This document shows positions 34,996-44,167 of a stretch of 64,000 nt of DNA, piece after piece (position 1 is the first letter of the stretch; every line of letters begins with the position of its first letter). The notes under the pieces are model-generated. The model was not told the origin of the DNA, made no database searches, and worked only from the letters and a program-made list of their open reading frames with translations. Made by a program: the position numbers and the translations under genes. The DNA comes from CAINVV01 sp037129695 (GTDB lineage: Bacteria > Bacteroidota > Bacteroidia > Bacteroidales > Prolixibacteraceae). The stretch spans positions 18,263-82,262 of the forward strand of contig JBAXUL010000004.1 of the NCBI GenBank assembly GCA_037129695.1, given 5' to 3'.

Positions 34996-36036
34996 TTACT
35001 TGACAATACTTGGAATCAAGGTATTTAAATTAAGCTCATCAAGCAACCGATATACATAATAATACCCATCCTCTGCCTTTAGGTATCTCTCCAACTTACG
35101 TTTCACTTCTTCCTTTTTGGGGATTTCAAGCCACATGAACTGGATGTCAGATCGCGGAAGTTTCCGGTTCCAGTATTCAGGATTGGGGCGCATTACAGGC
35201 GTTTCATTTTTTTCAGAACCGATCCGATAGATGGATTCCGGCTTTCCGAAATACGCAAATCCATCTTTTTCATTCTCCGGGAAACCGGAGAATTCTTTTT
35301 CAAGCATTGGAATGATCGCTTTCACCTGAACCTGGTCAGGTACCAATCTCCAATAGTCCATTAGCAACCTAAAAACTTCGCGGATGGTAACCTGCACCCA
35401 ATAGGCAGGTCGTTCAGGATTATAGATGATCAGGTTGTCGCCATAACGGTCTACTCCGGAAGAAACCTCTTCCTTTACGCCCGGAAGAAAAAAGAGTTCA
35501 CGTAATGCAAAAGTTGCCAGATCCATCATCTTTTCGCTGAAGGCCGGATTGGTAGCATTATAAGCATTGCTGTAATTAGTCATATTAAAACCGTTGCTGC
35601 AAAACTTTTCTGTCATATTTACCTCAAAGCGCCATTGCGGTGGTTCTGATGTTTGCTTGACTTCTTTACCTTTTCGCATCCTCCAGGTTTCAAAGAAAAA
35701 GCAAGGCGTACAGGGAAGACCATAGCCGAATTTCGTATTGCAGCGGCCACCGTTCAGGTAACAATAACCATCGAACCCCTTCATCTCTTTCAAAACCGGA
35801 TTCCTGCGAAAAACTCCGACAAGAGCAATTAGGTTTTTCTTTGCCGCTTCGGCCTCGGCATCCGAAAAATCACATGATTTCATGTATTGGTCCGGGCCTT
35901 GACCATTGAGTATTCCATAGGTGATTTTATAAGTCCCGGGCTTTTCCTTCAGCAGATTTTCATTCTGAGCGAATAAGATGAATCCACAAATCATGAAAAT
36001 AGAAAGTACAAAAGTGGACTTTATCATGGTTGACAT
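34996..36036 (-). CDS. Exported protein of unknown function, tandem family copy 3
   Basis: The 346-residue protein (or 343 if the second Met at 36027 is used) has a signal peptide ending LFAQ. The family is unrecognised. Motifs shared with copies 1 and 2: NPV at 79-81, KGFDGY at 86-91, EPPQWRFEVN at 131-140, NLIIYNPERP at 201-210 followed by YWVQVTIREV, and NPEYWNRKLP at 285-294. It has a cysteine-rich patch (CYLNGGRCN, LPCTPC). The gap to the upstream CsgG-like gene is only 11 bp, so the two are probably one transcript. Confidence 0.75.
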   Translation of the reverse strand: MSTMIKSTFVLSIFMICGFILFAQNENLLKEKPGTYKITYGILNGQGPDQYMKSCDFSDAEAEAAKKNLIALVGVFRRNPVLKEMKGFDGYCYLNGGRCNTKFGYGLPCTPCFFFETWRMRKGKEVKQTSEPPQWRFEVNMTEKFCSNGFNMTNYSNAYNATNPAFSEKMMDLATFALRELFFLPGVKEEVSSGVDRYGDNLIIYNPERPAYWVQVTIREVFRLLMDYWRLVPDQVQVKAIIPMLEKEFSGFPENEKDGFAYFGKPESIYRIGSEKNETPVMRPNPEYWNRKLPRSDIQFMWLEIPKKEEVKRKLERYLKAEDGYYYVYRLLDELNLNTLIPSIVK

Positions 36037-36047
36037 TTATATTTGAT

Positions 36048-37175
36048 TTACTCTTTTGTCAGATGGAAATCGAAGGTAATTGTTGTCTTTTCCTTGATCG
36101 ACGCGTCTTCTCTGACATTGGTGTCACTTTCTGACAAAACCTTGTCGAGCGAAGTTCCTTTAAATGGACCAAATATTTCGAATAAGGGAACATCCACTTT
36201 CTTGTCATCATTATCGGTTTTACTATTGTTATCGCAAGACCCCTGAGATTTTCTTTCAGTTTTTCTCTTAGAATCACCTTTTCTAGAGGCTGCTTCAACT
36301 TTAAGGATATAAGTCCCATCCTCATTAAAAGTGATGGTGCTTCGCGCATCGTCAATTTGAAGTCCTTCAGAAACACTCTCGTTGGAAAGACCCTCGACAT
36401 TGGCCCGTTTAACTACTTTTTCATTGTACATATGTGGAGCCTGCCGGCCTCCGGGACAAGGATAACAGTCGTTTTGTTCTTCGATGGTGGTTTCCTCGTA
36501 GAGACGATAGGTGACCGTACCTCCGGTGGTATACTTCCCGGTTTTATTCAATTTCCATTTTATGTCACTGTCGTCATTAATATTTGTTTCGAGTCGGTAT
36601 AAGCCCTGCGAACCATTGCAGAATACGGCACGCGATTCAACTTTCTGATCGGTTCGTTCGGTTTTAACGTTTACATTAATTGTTCCTTTGAAAGGGCAGA
36701 TTTCATATTGTTTCAAACCCTCAACCAATTGTTTTGAAACCTTTTCAACTGCATCAACAGCAGCATCGGCATTGGATGCAACTTCCATGGCACGCGCTAT
36801 AACCTTTGATTTACGGGTATCGGCACAAAAAGCATTAATCATGATTGATCCGGTCGTTCCTGTAACTTTCAGGCTCACAAGGTAATCGCTTCCCATGGCT
36901 TCACCGATGGAGGACAGATCTCTTTCTTCGCTTCCTAAAAGTTGTTTCATCCGTTCGAGCTCGAGCACAGAGGCAATTGTAGATTGGCTGCTGATTTCAA
37001 CACACGGAAATTCTTTCTTGAGGGCATTGAAAGCCTTTGACTCAAAATAGGCAAGATAGGCCGCAGTTTCTTTGCTGCTTGCTGAAGTGCAGATAAAAAA
37101 CTTAGGCTTGGCTGCTTCCGAGAATTTTACTCCTATCAGGATCAACAAGAGTAACATCAAAATTGGAGTTCTCAT
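36048..37175 (-). CDS. Exported protein with CsgG/TolB-N-like N-terminal domain
   Basis: The 375-residue protein has a signal peptide ending SEA. Residues 25-165 (KPKFFICTSASSKETAAYLA, then LLGSEERDLSSIGEAMGSDY, LVSLKVTG, VIARAMEVASNADAAVDAVE) have the alternating pattern of CsgG/LpoB-type alpha/beta domains found in envelope assembly proteins; this is a fold-level guess. The C-terminal half is a beta-rich segment with a lysine/serine-rich loop (KGDSKRKTERKS) and a CYPCPGG motif. Its start codon overlaps the stop of the LRR gene by 4 bp (ATGA), so translation is coupled. The role is unknown. Confidence 0.65.
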   Translation of the reverse strand: MRTPILMLLLLILIGVKFSEAAKPKFFICTSASSKETAAYLAYFESKAFNALKKEFPCVEISSQSTIASVLELERMKQLLGSEERDLSSIGEAMGSDYLVSLKVTGTTGSIMINAFCADTRKSKVIARAMEVASNADAAVDAVEKVSKQLVEGLKQYEICPFKGTINVNVKTERTDQKVESRAVFCNGSQGLYRLETNINDDSDIKWKLNKTGKYTTGGTVTYRLYEETTIEEQNDCYPCPGGRQAPHMYNEKVVKRANVEGLSNESVSEGLQIDDARSTITFNEDGTYILKVEAASRKGDSKRKTERKSQGSCDNNSKTDNDDKKVDVPLFEIFGPFKGTSLDKVLSESDTNVREDASIKEKTTITFDFHLTKE

Positions 37176-38080
37176 TGAAGTAAGATTTTACATTTTGGCA
37201 ACTGTTGTTTGATCTTATTCAACTCGGCTTCTGAAACCTGGGTTTTGGCTATTCCCAGTGTATCCAAATGGTTCAGGGAATTGATGATGGGAGTCAGATT
37301 CGTTACCGGATTCATGTCAACATAAAGCTTTTTCAACGCGACAAGAGAACTGAGTTCGGGTGGCAGACTGGTAATTTTATTGTTGTACAAAGCCAGAAAA
37401 GTCAATTGAGGAAAATTGCGAATGGATTTGGGAATTTTATTCACAAAAATCCCGAAATTGATGATGTACAATTGTTCCAGCGGATAATTTTCAGCCTTAG
37501 TCAGAAGCGTTTCCAGGTTGACCGGTTTCCCTAATTTACCGCCGGTGATCACCAATGTTTTTATCGATTTAAAATTTTCCATTTGATCGATAATCAATTG
37601 TGCAACAGGCGATGACATATCAATACATAGCACTGTCATTTCTTCCTGAAATTGGGAACAACCAACTTTAGGAGCTTCATCTTGCCTGTACTCTTCCTTA
37701 ATTTCTTCACGAACGGGATCTGCCAACAAAACATCAGCGCCTTTCCCTCCGGCAGCACTTTTTATGATTTGCTCAATCATTTTTATTTTCATATCAGAAA
37801 CATCCTGGGTATTCTGATCGGATCCTCCTGATTTCTCCTGATTTTGAGTTTGATTTCCACCCTGTCCTCCACCCTGATTTCCCTGAGGCATCCCAGTCAT
37901 CATCAGCTTTTTCGCAAGCTCACGAATTTGCTCATTGGCTTTTTTTGCAGCCGCAGGGTCTTCCCAGTTCGTCGATTGTCGAATTTTGGCCATCTGTTGC
38001 TTGATGGTCGCAGCATCTTGCTGTGCCACAGCATAAAAAGCAAGCATACAAATAAAACACAGTGCACCAAGAAGTTTCAT
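37172..38080 (-). CDS. Exported leucine-rich-repeat protein
   Basis: The 302-residue protein has a signal peptide (ending AVAQ), a helical region with a Gly/Gln/Asn-rich low-complexity stretch (about 65-95, QGNQGGGQGGNQTQNQ), and from about residue 150 a set of four to five leucine-rich repeats such as LTFLALYNNKITSLPPELSS and LKKLYVDMNPVTNL. LRRs usually bind other proteins. The stop overlaps the start of the CsgG-like gene. It should act in the periplasm or on the surface with the other exported proteins of the cluster. Confidence 0.8.
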   Translation of the reverse strand: MKLLGALCFICMLAFYAVAQQDAATIKQQMAKIRQSTNWEDPAAAKKANEQIRELAKKLMMTGMPQGNQGGGQGGNQTQNQEKSGGSDQNTQDVSDMKIKMIEQIIKSAAGGKGADVLLADPVREEIKEEYRQDEAPKVGCSQFQEEMTVLCIDMSSPVAQLIIDQMENFKSIKTLVITGGKLGKPVNLETLLTKAENYPLEQLYIINFGIFVNKIPKSIRNFPQLTFLALYNNKITSLPPELSSLVALKKLYVDMNPVTNLTPIINSLNHLDTLGIAKTQVSEAELNKIKQQLPKCKILLQ

Positions 38081-38156
38081 GGTGAAATCATTATACTATG
38101 AAATTTTTCTAAACAACTGTTTGTTAATAATTTACACCTACCTACTCAAGTCAAAT

Positions 38157-39104
38157 TCAGGGAAGATTTTCAAGATACCGCATGTAATCTTTCAATGCCT
38201 CCAGATACATAAGGCCTGGTTCATAAACCACTTTCTTTGACCCGGTGGTCGCGCTTGTAAGCTGATTGGCAAGAACATCCATGCGGTTATAATCATCGCC
38301 TGTAGCAACGATTGCATTAAACCGGTCGAGTAGCAGCGTTTTGTATTTTGGAATGAGAAAGCCGCAATAGGCCTGATAACAAGCCTCCTTTTGCAGTTTA
38401 ATTGTTTCATAATACTCATCACCCAGTACATGGTTTACCTTATTTTCAAATTCTTTATCGACTTTTTTCTCACATGCTTCAAATTCTAATTTGGCTTTGA
38501 CCTTTAGTTTGTCGAACTCTTCCAGTTGTTCGGAAAACTTCTGCAACCCTGTCTGTATTTTCTGGGCAAGTTGACTTTGCTCCTGTGCCATTTCGTACAT
38601 TCCCATGCTGCTCTTCTGGGCTGCTTTGTATTTGTCAGGATTAGCCTGTGCATCAGCCATCATTTCGGTTGTCATTCCTTCTGCCCACGCCTGTTTCCCG
38701 GCTTTGCTCATCTTGCTCACCTTTTGGGCTTCGTCAACAGACATGTTCATGGTTTGCTGCATCATTTTATCAGCCATTGCCTTTTTTTCCTCCTTGGTCG
38801 CAGTCTTCATTTTTTGAATATCGGCATCCGAAACAGAAACTCCCATTTGGCTCATCATGTTTTTGGCAGCTTGTTCATCCATACCTTTGGTGTTTTTTTT
38901 AGTTTCATCTTTCCGGCGGGAAATTTCCTCATCCAATCTGCCTTTTAATTTGTCAACTTTTTGTAAGAATTGCTCTCTGATTTCCTTTTTACAAACGCTG
39001 GTCGTAACGACAGGCATCTCAATGACAAAGGTTTCGGGTTTAATCTGCGCGATTGTAGTTAACCCAAAGAATAAAAAAAATATTAATCCAATTTTTTTTT
39101 TCAT
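38157..39104 (-). CDS. Exported helical protein of unknown function
   Basis: The 315-residue protein has a signal peptide ending TIAQ. The mature part is strongly helical and charged, with Met/Lys/Ala-rich segments (residues about 85-180 are rich in KMM, KKAMADKMMQQ and EMMADAQ) suggesting coiled coils, and paired cysteines further on (FEACEKK, KEACYQAYCGF). No family recognised. It lies 45 bp downstream of the DUF3108-like gene and 76 bp upstream of the LRR gene on the same strand, so it is part of the same run. Confidence 0.7.
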   Translation of the reverse strand: MKKKIGLIFFLFFGLTTIAQIKPETFVIEMPVVTTSVCKKEIREQFLQKVDKLKGRLDEEISRRKDETKKNTKGMDEQAAKNMMSQMGVSVSDADIQKMKTATKEEKKAMADKMMQQTMNMSVDEAQKVSKMSKAGKQAWAEGMTTEMMADAQANPDKYKAAQKSSMGMYEMAQEQSQLAQKIQTGLQKFSEQLEEFDKLKVKAKLEFEACEKKVDKEFENKVNHVLGDEYYETIKLQKEACYQAYCGFLIPKYKTLLLDRFNAIVATGDDYNRMDVLANQLTSATTGSKKVVYEPGLMYLEALKDYMRYLENLP

Positions 39105-39149
39105 AACTAGAATGTCTTAAATAGTTGATAATCTTTTTATTCTGATCAC

Positions 39150-39833
39150 CTATTTTACTTCAACCAATTCGGTATGCGATTGCAGCGTACCATTCTTATC
39201 GTAACTCTCATTTCTAACAGTTCCTATTCCTTTGGCATACCATTCCATGCTTTTCGTTTTAAATTTAATCCCCAATGCTGCTGAGTTAATATCGCTCGAG
39301 AATTTATAACATTTGAATGTCCCACCTTTCACTGTAACATCTTCAATGGCTTCCACTTTGCGATTGGTTAAGTCAGCTGATATTTTCATGTTCACAAAAC
39401 CCATTTTAAGCGCCATCGCAACATTGGCATCAGGCAATATATCTCCTGGAGTTGGATTCAAAGGAATTTCCATATTATTTCCGGTCACCTCAATATTTGC
39501 AGGTATCTCGCCATTTTGCTGAAAGGTGGCTTTGTTGACAAAATTGCTCATGTCGAGATAGAGCTTATCGCCTCTCTGATGAATGGTAATCTCATCTTTG
39601 AAAACGAGTTTGTCCTTAGGATCAATTGACTCACACAGATAGGTAATATCAATGTTGCTACCGTTGATATTTACCTTTTTTATGGTGTATTTTACCGAAT
39701 TGGTAAGCTTATCTTTCTTGTCGAATGATTTGTAAACCAATACGATTCCTTCTTTTGTTGGGAAGAAGGTTTCCTGAGCTTGCGATAAAATTGCATTAAT
39801 AAATATCACTGCAAATAATAAAAAAAATTTCAT
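39150..39833 (-). CDS. Exported DUF3108-like (TapB-type) beta protein
   Basis: The 227-residue protein has a signal peptide ending SQAQ and a mature part of regular beta-strands. The opening ETFFPTKEGIVLVYKSFDKK and closing MEWYAKGIGTVRNESYDKNG flank KVEAIEDVTVKGGTFKCYKF, the order seen in DUF3108-like proteins, some named TapB in databases. These are predicted periplasmic lipocalin-like or beta-sandwich proteins without proven function. It is the first gene after the hairpin at 39904-39943, and so probably begins its own transcript, leading the run down to 33227. Confidence 0.6.
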   Translation of the reverse strand: MKFFLLFAVIFINAILSQAQETFFPTKEGIVLVYKSFDKKDKLTNSVKYTIKKVNINGSNIDITYLCESIDPKDKLVFKDEITIHQRGDKLYLDMSNFVNKATFQQNGEIPANIEVTGNNMEIPLNPTPGDILPDANVAMALKMGFVNMKISADLTNRKVEAIEDVTVKGGTFKCYKFSSDINSAALGIKFKTKSMEWYAKGIGTVRNESYDKNGTLQSHTELVEVK

Positions 39834-39903
39834 GTGAATGGGTTTTAGTATAATGAAAGGGTTGCTATAATTAATGTATACTGCTTTGGAGTAGATTGGC
39901 CCA

Positions 39904-39943
39904 ATTTTATTCGGTGAGACTTTTCGTTCTCACCAAATAAAAT
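39904..39943 (-). terminator. Hairpin after the OmpA-family gene
   Basis: A 15-position stem with one mismatch (39904-39918 with 39929-39943) has AT-rich outer and GGTGAG/CTCACC inner parts. On the minus strand it follows the OmpA-family stop at 39986 and precedes the DUF3108-like gene, so it probably ends or attenuates the OmpA transcript. Confidence 0.6.
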
Positions 39944-39985
39944 CAAAGCATAAATGAAATTAGAGGTGTGTGCTATTATTAAAAA

Positions 39986-41287
39986 TTACTGTTTAATGAA
40001 TTCAACCCTTCGGTTAAGGGCCTTATTGACAGGAGTATCGTTAGGAGCAACAGGTTGGCTTTCTCCCATTCCGTCGGTTATTAACCTATCCGCATTTACG
40101 CCGAAAGATTTGGCCAGTTCGGCTTTTACAGAGGCCGCACGGCGTTTGGATAGATCAAGGTTTGCGGCATCTGCACCATCGGCATCGGTATGTCCTACAA
40201 TTTTCACTTTTACGTCAGGCACTTCATTCAAAACAGCGGCGATATCTTTCAGCGTACCATATGATTCAGGTTTCACTACATCTTTGTTTACGTCGAAATA
40301 AATTCCGTAGGTAACCAGTTTTCCTTCCGTCATCAACTTATTTCGCGTGTCGGGGGCCCCAACGGCAACACGAATATTGGATATCATGGCAGCACCTTCC
40401 TCAAACCTCAATCTGTCGGGTTTCACACAGCCTGTGGGGAAAGCTTTGGGTGTATCGAAGAGCTTATTTTGATCCTGGTACAGGCGAACTCTTGTTTTCT
40501 GGACCCAGATAGCAATATGATACTTCTGATTCAATTTCTCTTTAAACTCCTCCCCTTCTTTGTTACCACCGGTCTTGAGTTGTTCACATTCGGTACCATA
40601 CAGCCAGGTACCATAACCCGGTCTTCCGAAATATTCAACGCCAAACCAGTATCCTCCCTGACCCGGAGCTGAACCGCTGTCCCATGCTTTTACATTTTTC
40701 GCCTGCATCAGCCGCATATTCCACCCTGCCATGGCATTGTTACTTTCGGGTCCGCTGATTGGTATTACATCAAATTCAATGGTGTAATTCTCAGGTAATT
40801 TCAATAAACCATCCGTCCATACCGTTTCCCTGCAGGCAAATTTCATCCATTGCCCCGGAAACAGATTCGTTGTTACAACCTCCGCTGAACCATTGGTATT
40901 CCACAATGCAGGAAAATCACCTATGGCATCCTGGCTAAAATCTTCATAATAAACAACCTTTTCACCGGGGATAAAATCAAATTTGGAGTAAGCTTCCAAA
41001 GAAGGTTGTTTATCAGTTGAAGGCTTTGATCCTTGAGCTGAATCCTGAGGTTTTGCCTCCTCCTGTTTGATCTCTTTTTTTTCTTCTCCGGGCTTTTTCT
41101 TTTTGAAGAGTCCTTTTACGCCACTTTCAATCGAGTTAAGACCCTTCTCGATACCCTGATCGATATTCTTGTTAATATGCCTTTCGGTACTCTTCTCCAC
41201 TTTTTTATCCACGCTCTCAATCTGTGCTTTCAGATGAAATGCAGAGCAACAAAAAATAAAAACCAATGTAAATAATAGTTTTTTCAT
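39986..41287 (-). CDS. OmpA-family protein with an N-terminal LamG-like domain
   Basis: I start the 433-residue protein at 41287 (MKKLLFTLVFIFCC), which gives a signal peptide ending LKAQ. A basic helical stretch follows (residues about 20-95, with KKKKPGEEKKEIKQEE), then a beta-sandwich domain (about 110-310, VVYYEDFSQDAIGDFP, YTIEFDVIPIS) resembling concanavalin-type folds, and a C-terminal OmpA peptidoglycan-binding domain (ITYGIYFDVNKDV-like GIYFDVNKDVVKPES, VKIVGHTDADGADAANLDLS, KRRAASVKAELAK, NRRVEFI). It should anchor to peptidoglycan and present the sandwich domain in the periplasm. It lies divergent to the SIMPL gene. Confidence 0.85.
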   Translation of the reverse strand: MKKLLFTLVFIFCCSAFHLKAQIESVDKKVEKSTERHINKNIDQGIEKGLNSIESGVKGLFKKKKPGEEKKEIKQEEAKPQDSAQGSKPSTDKQPSLEAYSKFDFIPGEKVVYYEDFSQDAIGDFPALWNTNGSAEVVTTNLFPGQWMKFACRETVWTDGLLKLPENYTIEFDVIPISGPESNNAMAGWNMRLMQAKNVKAWDSGSAPGQGGYWFGVEYFGRPGYGTWLYGTECEQLKTGGNKEGEEFKEKLNQKYHIAIWVQKTRVRLYQDQNKLFDTPKAFPTGCVKPDRLRFEEGAAMISNIRVAVGAPDTRNKLMTEGKLVTYGIYFDVNKDVVKPESYGTLKDIAAVLNEVPDVKVKIVGHTDADGADAANLDLSKRRAASVKAELAKSFGVNADRLITDGMGESQPVAPNDTPVNKALNRRVEFIKQ

Positions 41288-41564
41288 AACGTTCCGCTTA
41301 TTAGGTTTATAATTTAAATTGATAAATATCTGTTTGACATACAACAATCCGGACAGATCATCATACACATGATAAACCAAAAAAACATAAAAAAATAAGG
41401 GAACCAGTGGAAAGGTATAAACTTAGTATCGTGCAGTTTAGATCAGATATACTACCACTAAAATACGAAATTTATATTACTAAATCAAATTAGGATTAAA
41501 TATTATGATTTAGAAAAAAAAATAGTTTAATTTCATTCCATATTGAATTTAATATTCTAACAAA

Positions 41565-42308
41565 ATGAAGAAGTTGATTATTCTCCTGGGTATCATTATC
41601 TGGCTGATCTCGCCGCTTTCAGGCCAGACAAATATTCCTTGCAACAAAAATACAATAGCAGTCAAGGGAATTGCCATTTTAAAGCAAAAACCAGAAATCC
41701 TGACTGCCGGAATCACCATCAAGGTTACGGCAGATAAATTCAACCCTTGTCAGGAGAAGTTAATCAAGGCAGTCAACCAGGCCAAAAATATTTTTATTAA
41801 AAGGGGAATTGCCCCGGACATGATCCATACCAATGATTTGAACATATCTGAAAAACGGGATTATCTTTCAGACGGACGTACCAAGCTCAGTTATGAAGGT
41901 AATTCATCAGTCACGATCGAACAGCCCTATTCCCTGGAGTTCGCAACCAAATTACTGGCTGGACTACAGAATGATTCTGTTCCCTTGCTATACAGCATAG
42001 ATTTTACCTTATCCGAGAGCCAGAAGAAGGAACTGAGGCGAAAGGCGATAAGTACAGCTGTTGCCGATGCAAGAGAGAAAGCAGAGGCATTGGCAGAATC
42101 TGCCAACATCAGGTTGCTGAAAATAAAATCAATAATTTTTACTGATGAAGAAATGGGAAGGTCTTATGAATCAGATCTTGTACAGGAAAGTGTGATGTTC
42201 TCAAGAAGTAAAAATGGATCAAGTCTTCCTGTCATTGATTTTAACCCCAAAGAGATAGGCATCAGAAAATCAGTCACGATTGAATGGGAGATAGAAGAAA
42301 TTAAGTAA
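41565..42308 (+). CDS. SIMPL-domain (DUF541) exported protein
   Basis: The 247-residue protein has a signal peptide (ending LSGQ) and one SIMPL domain: NTIAVKGIAILKQKPEILTA, the mid IHTNDLNISEKRDYLSDGRT, and DFTLSESQKKELRRKAISTA followed by VADAREKAEALAESANIRLL. SIMPL/BP26 proteins form ring-like oligomers in the envelope; their function is unclear. It is a single gene, convergent with the barrel gene 6 bp away. Confidence 0.85.
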   Translation: MKKLIILLGIIIWLISPLSGQTNIPCNKNTIAVKGIAILKQKPEILTAGITIKVTADKFNPCQEKLIKAVNQAKNIFIKRGIAPDMIHTNDLNISEKRDYLSDGRTKLSYEGNSSVTIEQPYSLEFATKLLAGLQNDSVPLLYSIDFTLSESQKKELRRKAISTAVADAREKAEALAESANIRLLKIKSIIFTDEEMGRSYESDLVQESVMFSRSKNGSSLPVIDFNPKEIGIRKSVTIEWEIEEIK

Positions 42309-42313
42309 CTGTT

Positions 42314-43921
42314 TTAGAACCGCTTGATCAGGCTGCAGTAAAGCTGGTGGTAAATAGTCTGCGGTTCAAAAGTTCCTTCATAGTTGACTGACATCGAGAA
42401 TTTTCGGGTAATTTGATAAGAGAAATCGATTGATCCAATGTGTTCAAGAAGTTGACCGGATGAAGCAAGATAGGTATAATCGACATACCTGTAATTGATT
42501 CCCCAGTTCAATTTACCATTCAGGAAGTCCTTGTCAAACCTGATTCCATATATCATTCCATTCACATAACTCGTTTGCAAGGCATTTACATTGACAGAAA
42601 CAGACATCTTCAATAAAGGCAACTGGGTATAGGTAAAAAATCCATTGATGTTATTGGTTGGTTTGGCATCCCCTGCGCGATCCCAATAACTCGTAGAAAC
42701 TCCCACATTCATGTAATTTACAGGCCTGTAATTAATTCGAAATTGTACTCCCTGCCTGGTAGCATCTGCAAGCATCAGATCCACATAATTCTTAAAAGTC
42801 TCATAATAGATGATATTTTTTCGATTGTCGTACGAGGTTGAAAGAGACAGCTTTCTGGATACCCTGTAATTCAGCATCAGGTATAAACTCGTCAGGGTCA
42901 ACTCATTGACCGGAATAAAATTAATCACTTTGTACAGATCAACTTCAGAAGAAACAAATAAATTCAGATTCTTTAGAAGTGAGTTATCGTGCTGAAAATA
43001 GACAAATCTCCTGTCCGTATTTCCTGCGTTGGTTTGATTGAATCCGCCAAATGAGGTCTGCATAACACCATTATTGTTTTTGGCGGCATGACCCACAAAT
43101 ACTCCGTATTCAAGCAGATTCTTGTTAAAACTGTAATCGTTGTAATCAGGATGAAATCCGGCAACTGCCCCCCAATAGAGATGCTGAAAATTGACTTCAA
43201 ACTGCATCCCGTCTATTGCTCCAATGCTTGATATTTTGGGATTGGTTTTTCTACCCAACCAAATTGAAGTCTTATCTCCTGCTTCATACTTCAGATTCAG
43301 ATCATATATTTTCAAACCGTTGAAAATATTTTCCTTGATGGTTGCCCAGTCACCCAGCTTGTGTGCAAATGAAATATAGCTGTCCAGCGAAATACGTGAA
43401 TTTCCAATATTGGATGCATTCATGGTCCAGATATATCTCAGACGATTATTATTGCCTGAAGGTAAATTAGAAAGATTGGAATAGGATGATATCTGAATTC
43501 TTCCATCAAGCCGTTCTTTTCTGACAGGCTGCAAATTCAACGATTTCACAGTTGTTGACTTCGAACTATCGGAAAGAAGCTGAACTGGCTGTTCTTTAAT
43601 AATTTCCTTCACCGCATTAGCCTCTTCCTTGGAAACAAGGGCGATCACTTTATCTCCAACTTTTATTATCTCCGTACCCAAAACCTTTCCTACACAGGAA
43701 ACAGAGGAGGCACTCTCTACGACAAAAATGGGCACTAAAACCTCATTTTTCCTGATATAGATTTTGTCGCCAATCTTTATTCCTTTTGCGGACAAAAACT
43801 TAACATAAATATTTTGAGCTGTCAGGTAAGTAACTGCACCCTCAATTTCCTTTTTGCCCTCCTGAGCAATGGTCGTGAGGTAAAGGAACATCCCAATAAA
43901 TATGAGTACGATAATTTTCAT
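42314..43921 (-). CDS. Outer-membrane beta-barrel beside the multiheme cytochromes
   Basis: Starting at 43921 (MKIIVLIFIGMF) gives a 535-residue protein with signal peptide ending TIAQ. Residues about 20-95 form a small beta domain (EGAVTYLTAQNIYVKFLSAK, GDKIYIRKNEVLVPIF). From about 135 to the end there are many amphipathic strands with aromatic girdle residues (for example LRYIWTMNASNIG, FRINYRPVNYMNVGVSTSYW) and a terminal strand ending in Phe (LYCSLIKRF), as in transmembrane barrels. It is not a TonB-dependent receptor. As the last gene of the cytochrome locus, separated from the 55-heme gene by 246 bp, I infer a porin sheath for a cytochrome (MtrB/PioB-like role), without visible MtrB homology. 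Confidence 0.65.
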   Translation of the reverse strand: MKIIVLIFIGMFLYLTTIAQEGKKEIEGAVTYLTAQNIYVKFLSAKGIKIGDKIYIRKNEVLVPIFVVESASSVSCVGKVLGTEIIKVGDKVIALVSKEEANAVKEIIKEQPVQLLSDSSKSTTVKSLNLQPVRKERLDGRIQISSYSNLSNLPSGNNNRLRYIWTMNASNIGNSRISLDSYISFAHKLGDWATIKENIFNGLKIYDLNLKYEAGDKTSIWLGRKTNPKISSIGAIDGMQFEVNFQHLYWGAVAGFHPDYNDYSFNKNLLEYGVFVGHAAKNNNGVMQTSFGGFNQTNAGNTDRRFVYFQHDNSLLKNLNLFVSSEVDLYKVINFIPVNELTLTSLYLMLNYRVSRKLSLSTSYDNRKNIIYYETFKNYVDLMLADATRQGVQFRINYRPVNYMNVGVSTSYWDRAGDAKPTNNINGFFTYTQLPLLKMSVSVNVNALQTSYVNGMIYGIRFDKDFLNGKLNWGINYRYVDYTYLASSGQLLEHIGSIDFSYQITRKFSMSVNYEGTFEPQTIYHQLYCSLIKRF

Positions 43922-44167
43922 CAATCTATTTAATTTATTCAAAATAAAACCCTGTGACACTGATGCCGCCTACCATTATTGGCAATTATTAGCTATGTAA
44001 ACTGGGATTGAAACCAAAAACTTCCTTTCAAAGTGATTACTATTCACTCAGAAATTTAAGGAAAGATGTTGATTCGCATTGTATTGATTCTCTAATTGAT
44101 CTTGAATCATAGGGCTAAAACATGAAAAACTTACATTAAATAATTTATAAAATATTGAAATTCTGAA

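Noticed and set aside
38526..38948. 140-codon His/Cys/Phe-rich plus-strand frame
   Set aside because: It lies wholly inside the exported helical protein on the other strand; its composition is the complement of Met/Lys/Ala codons.
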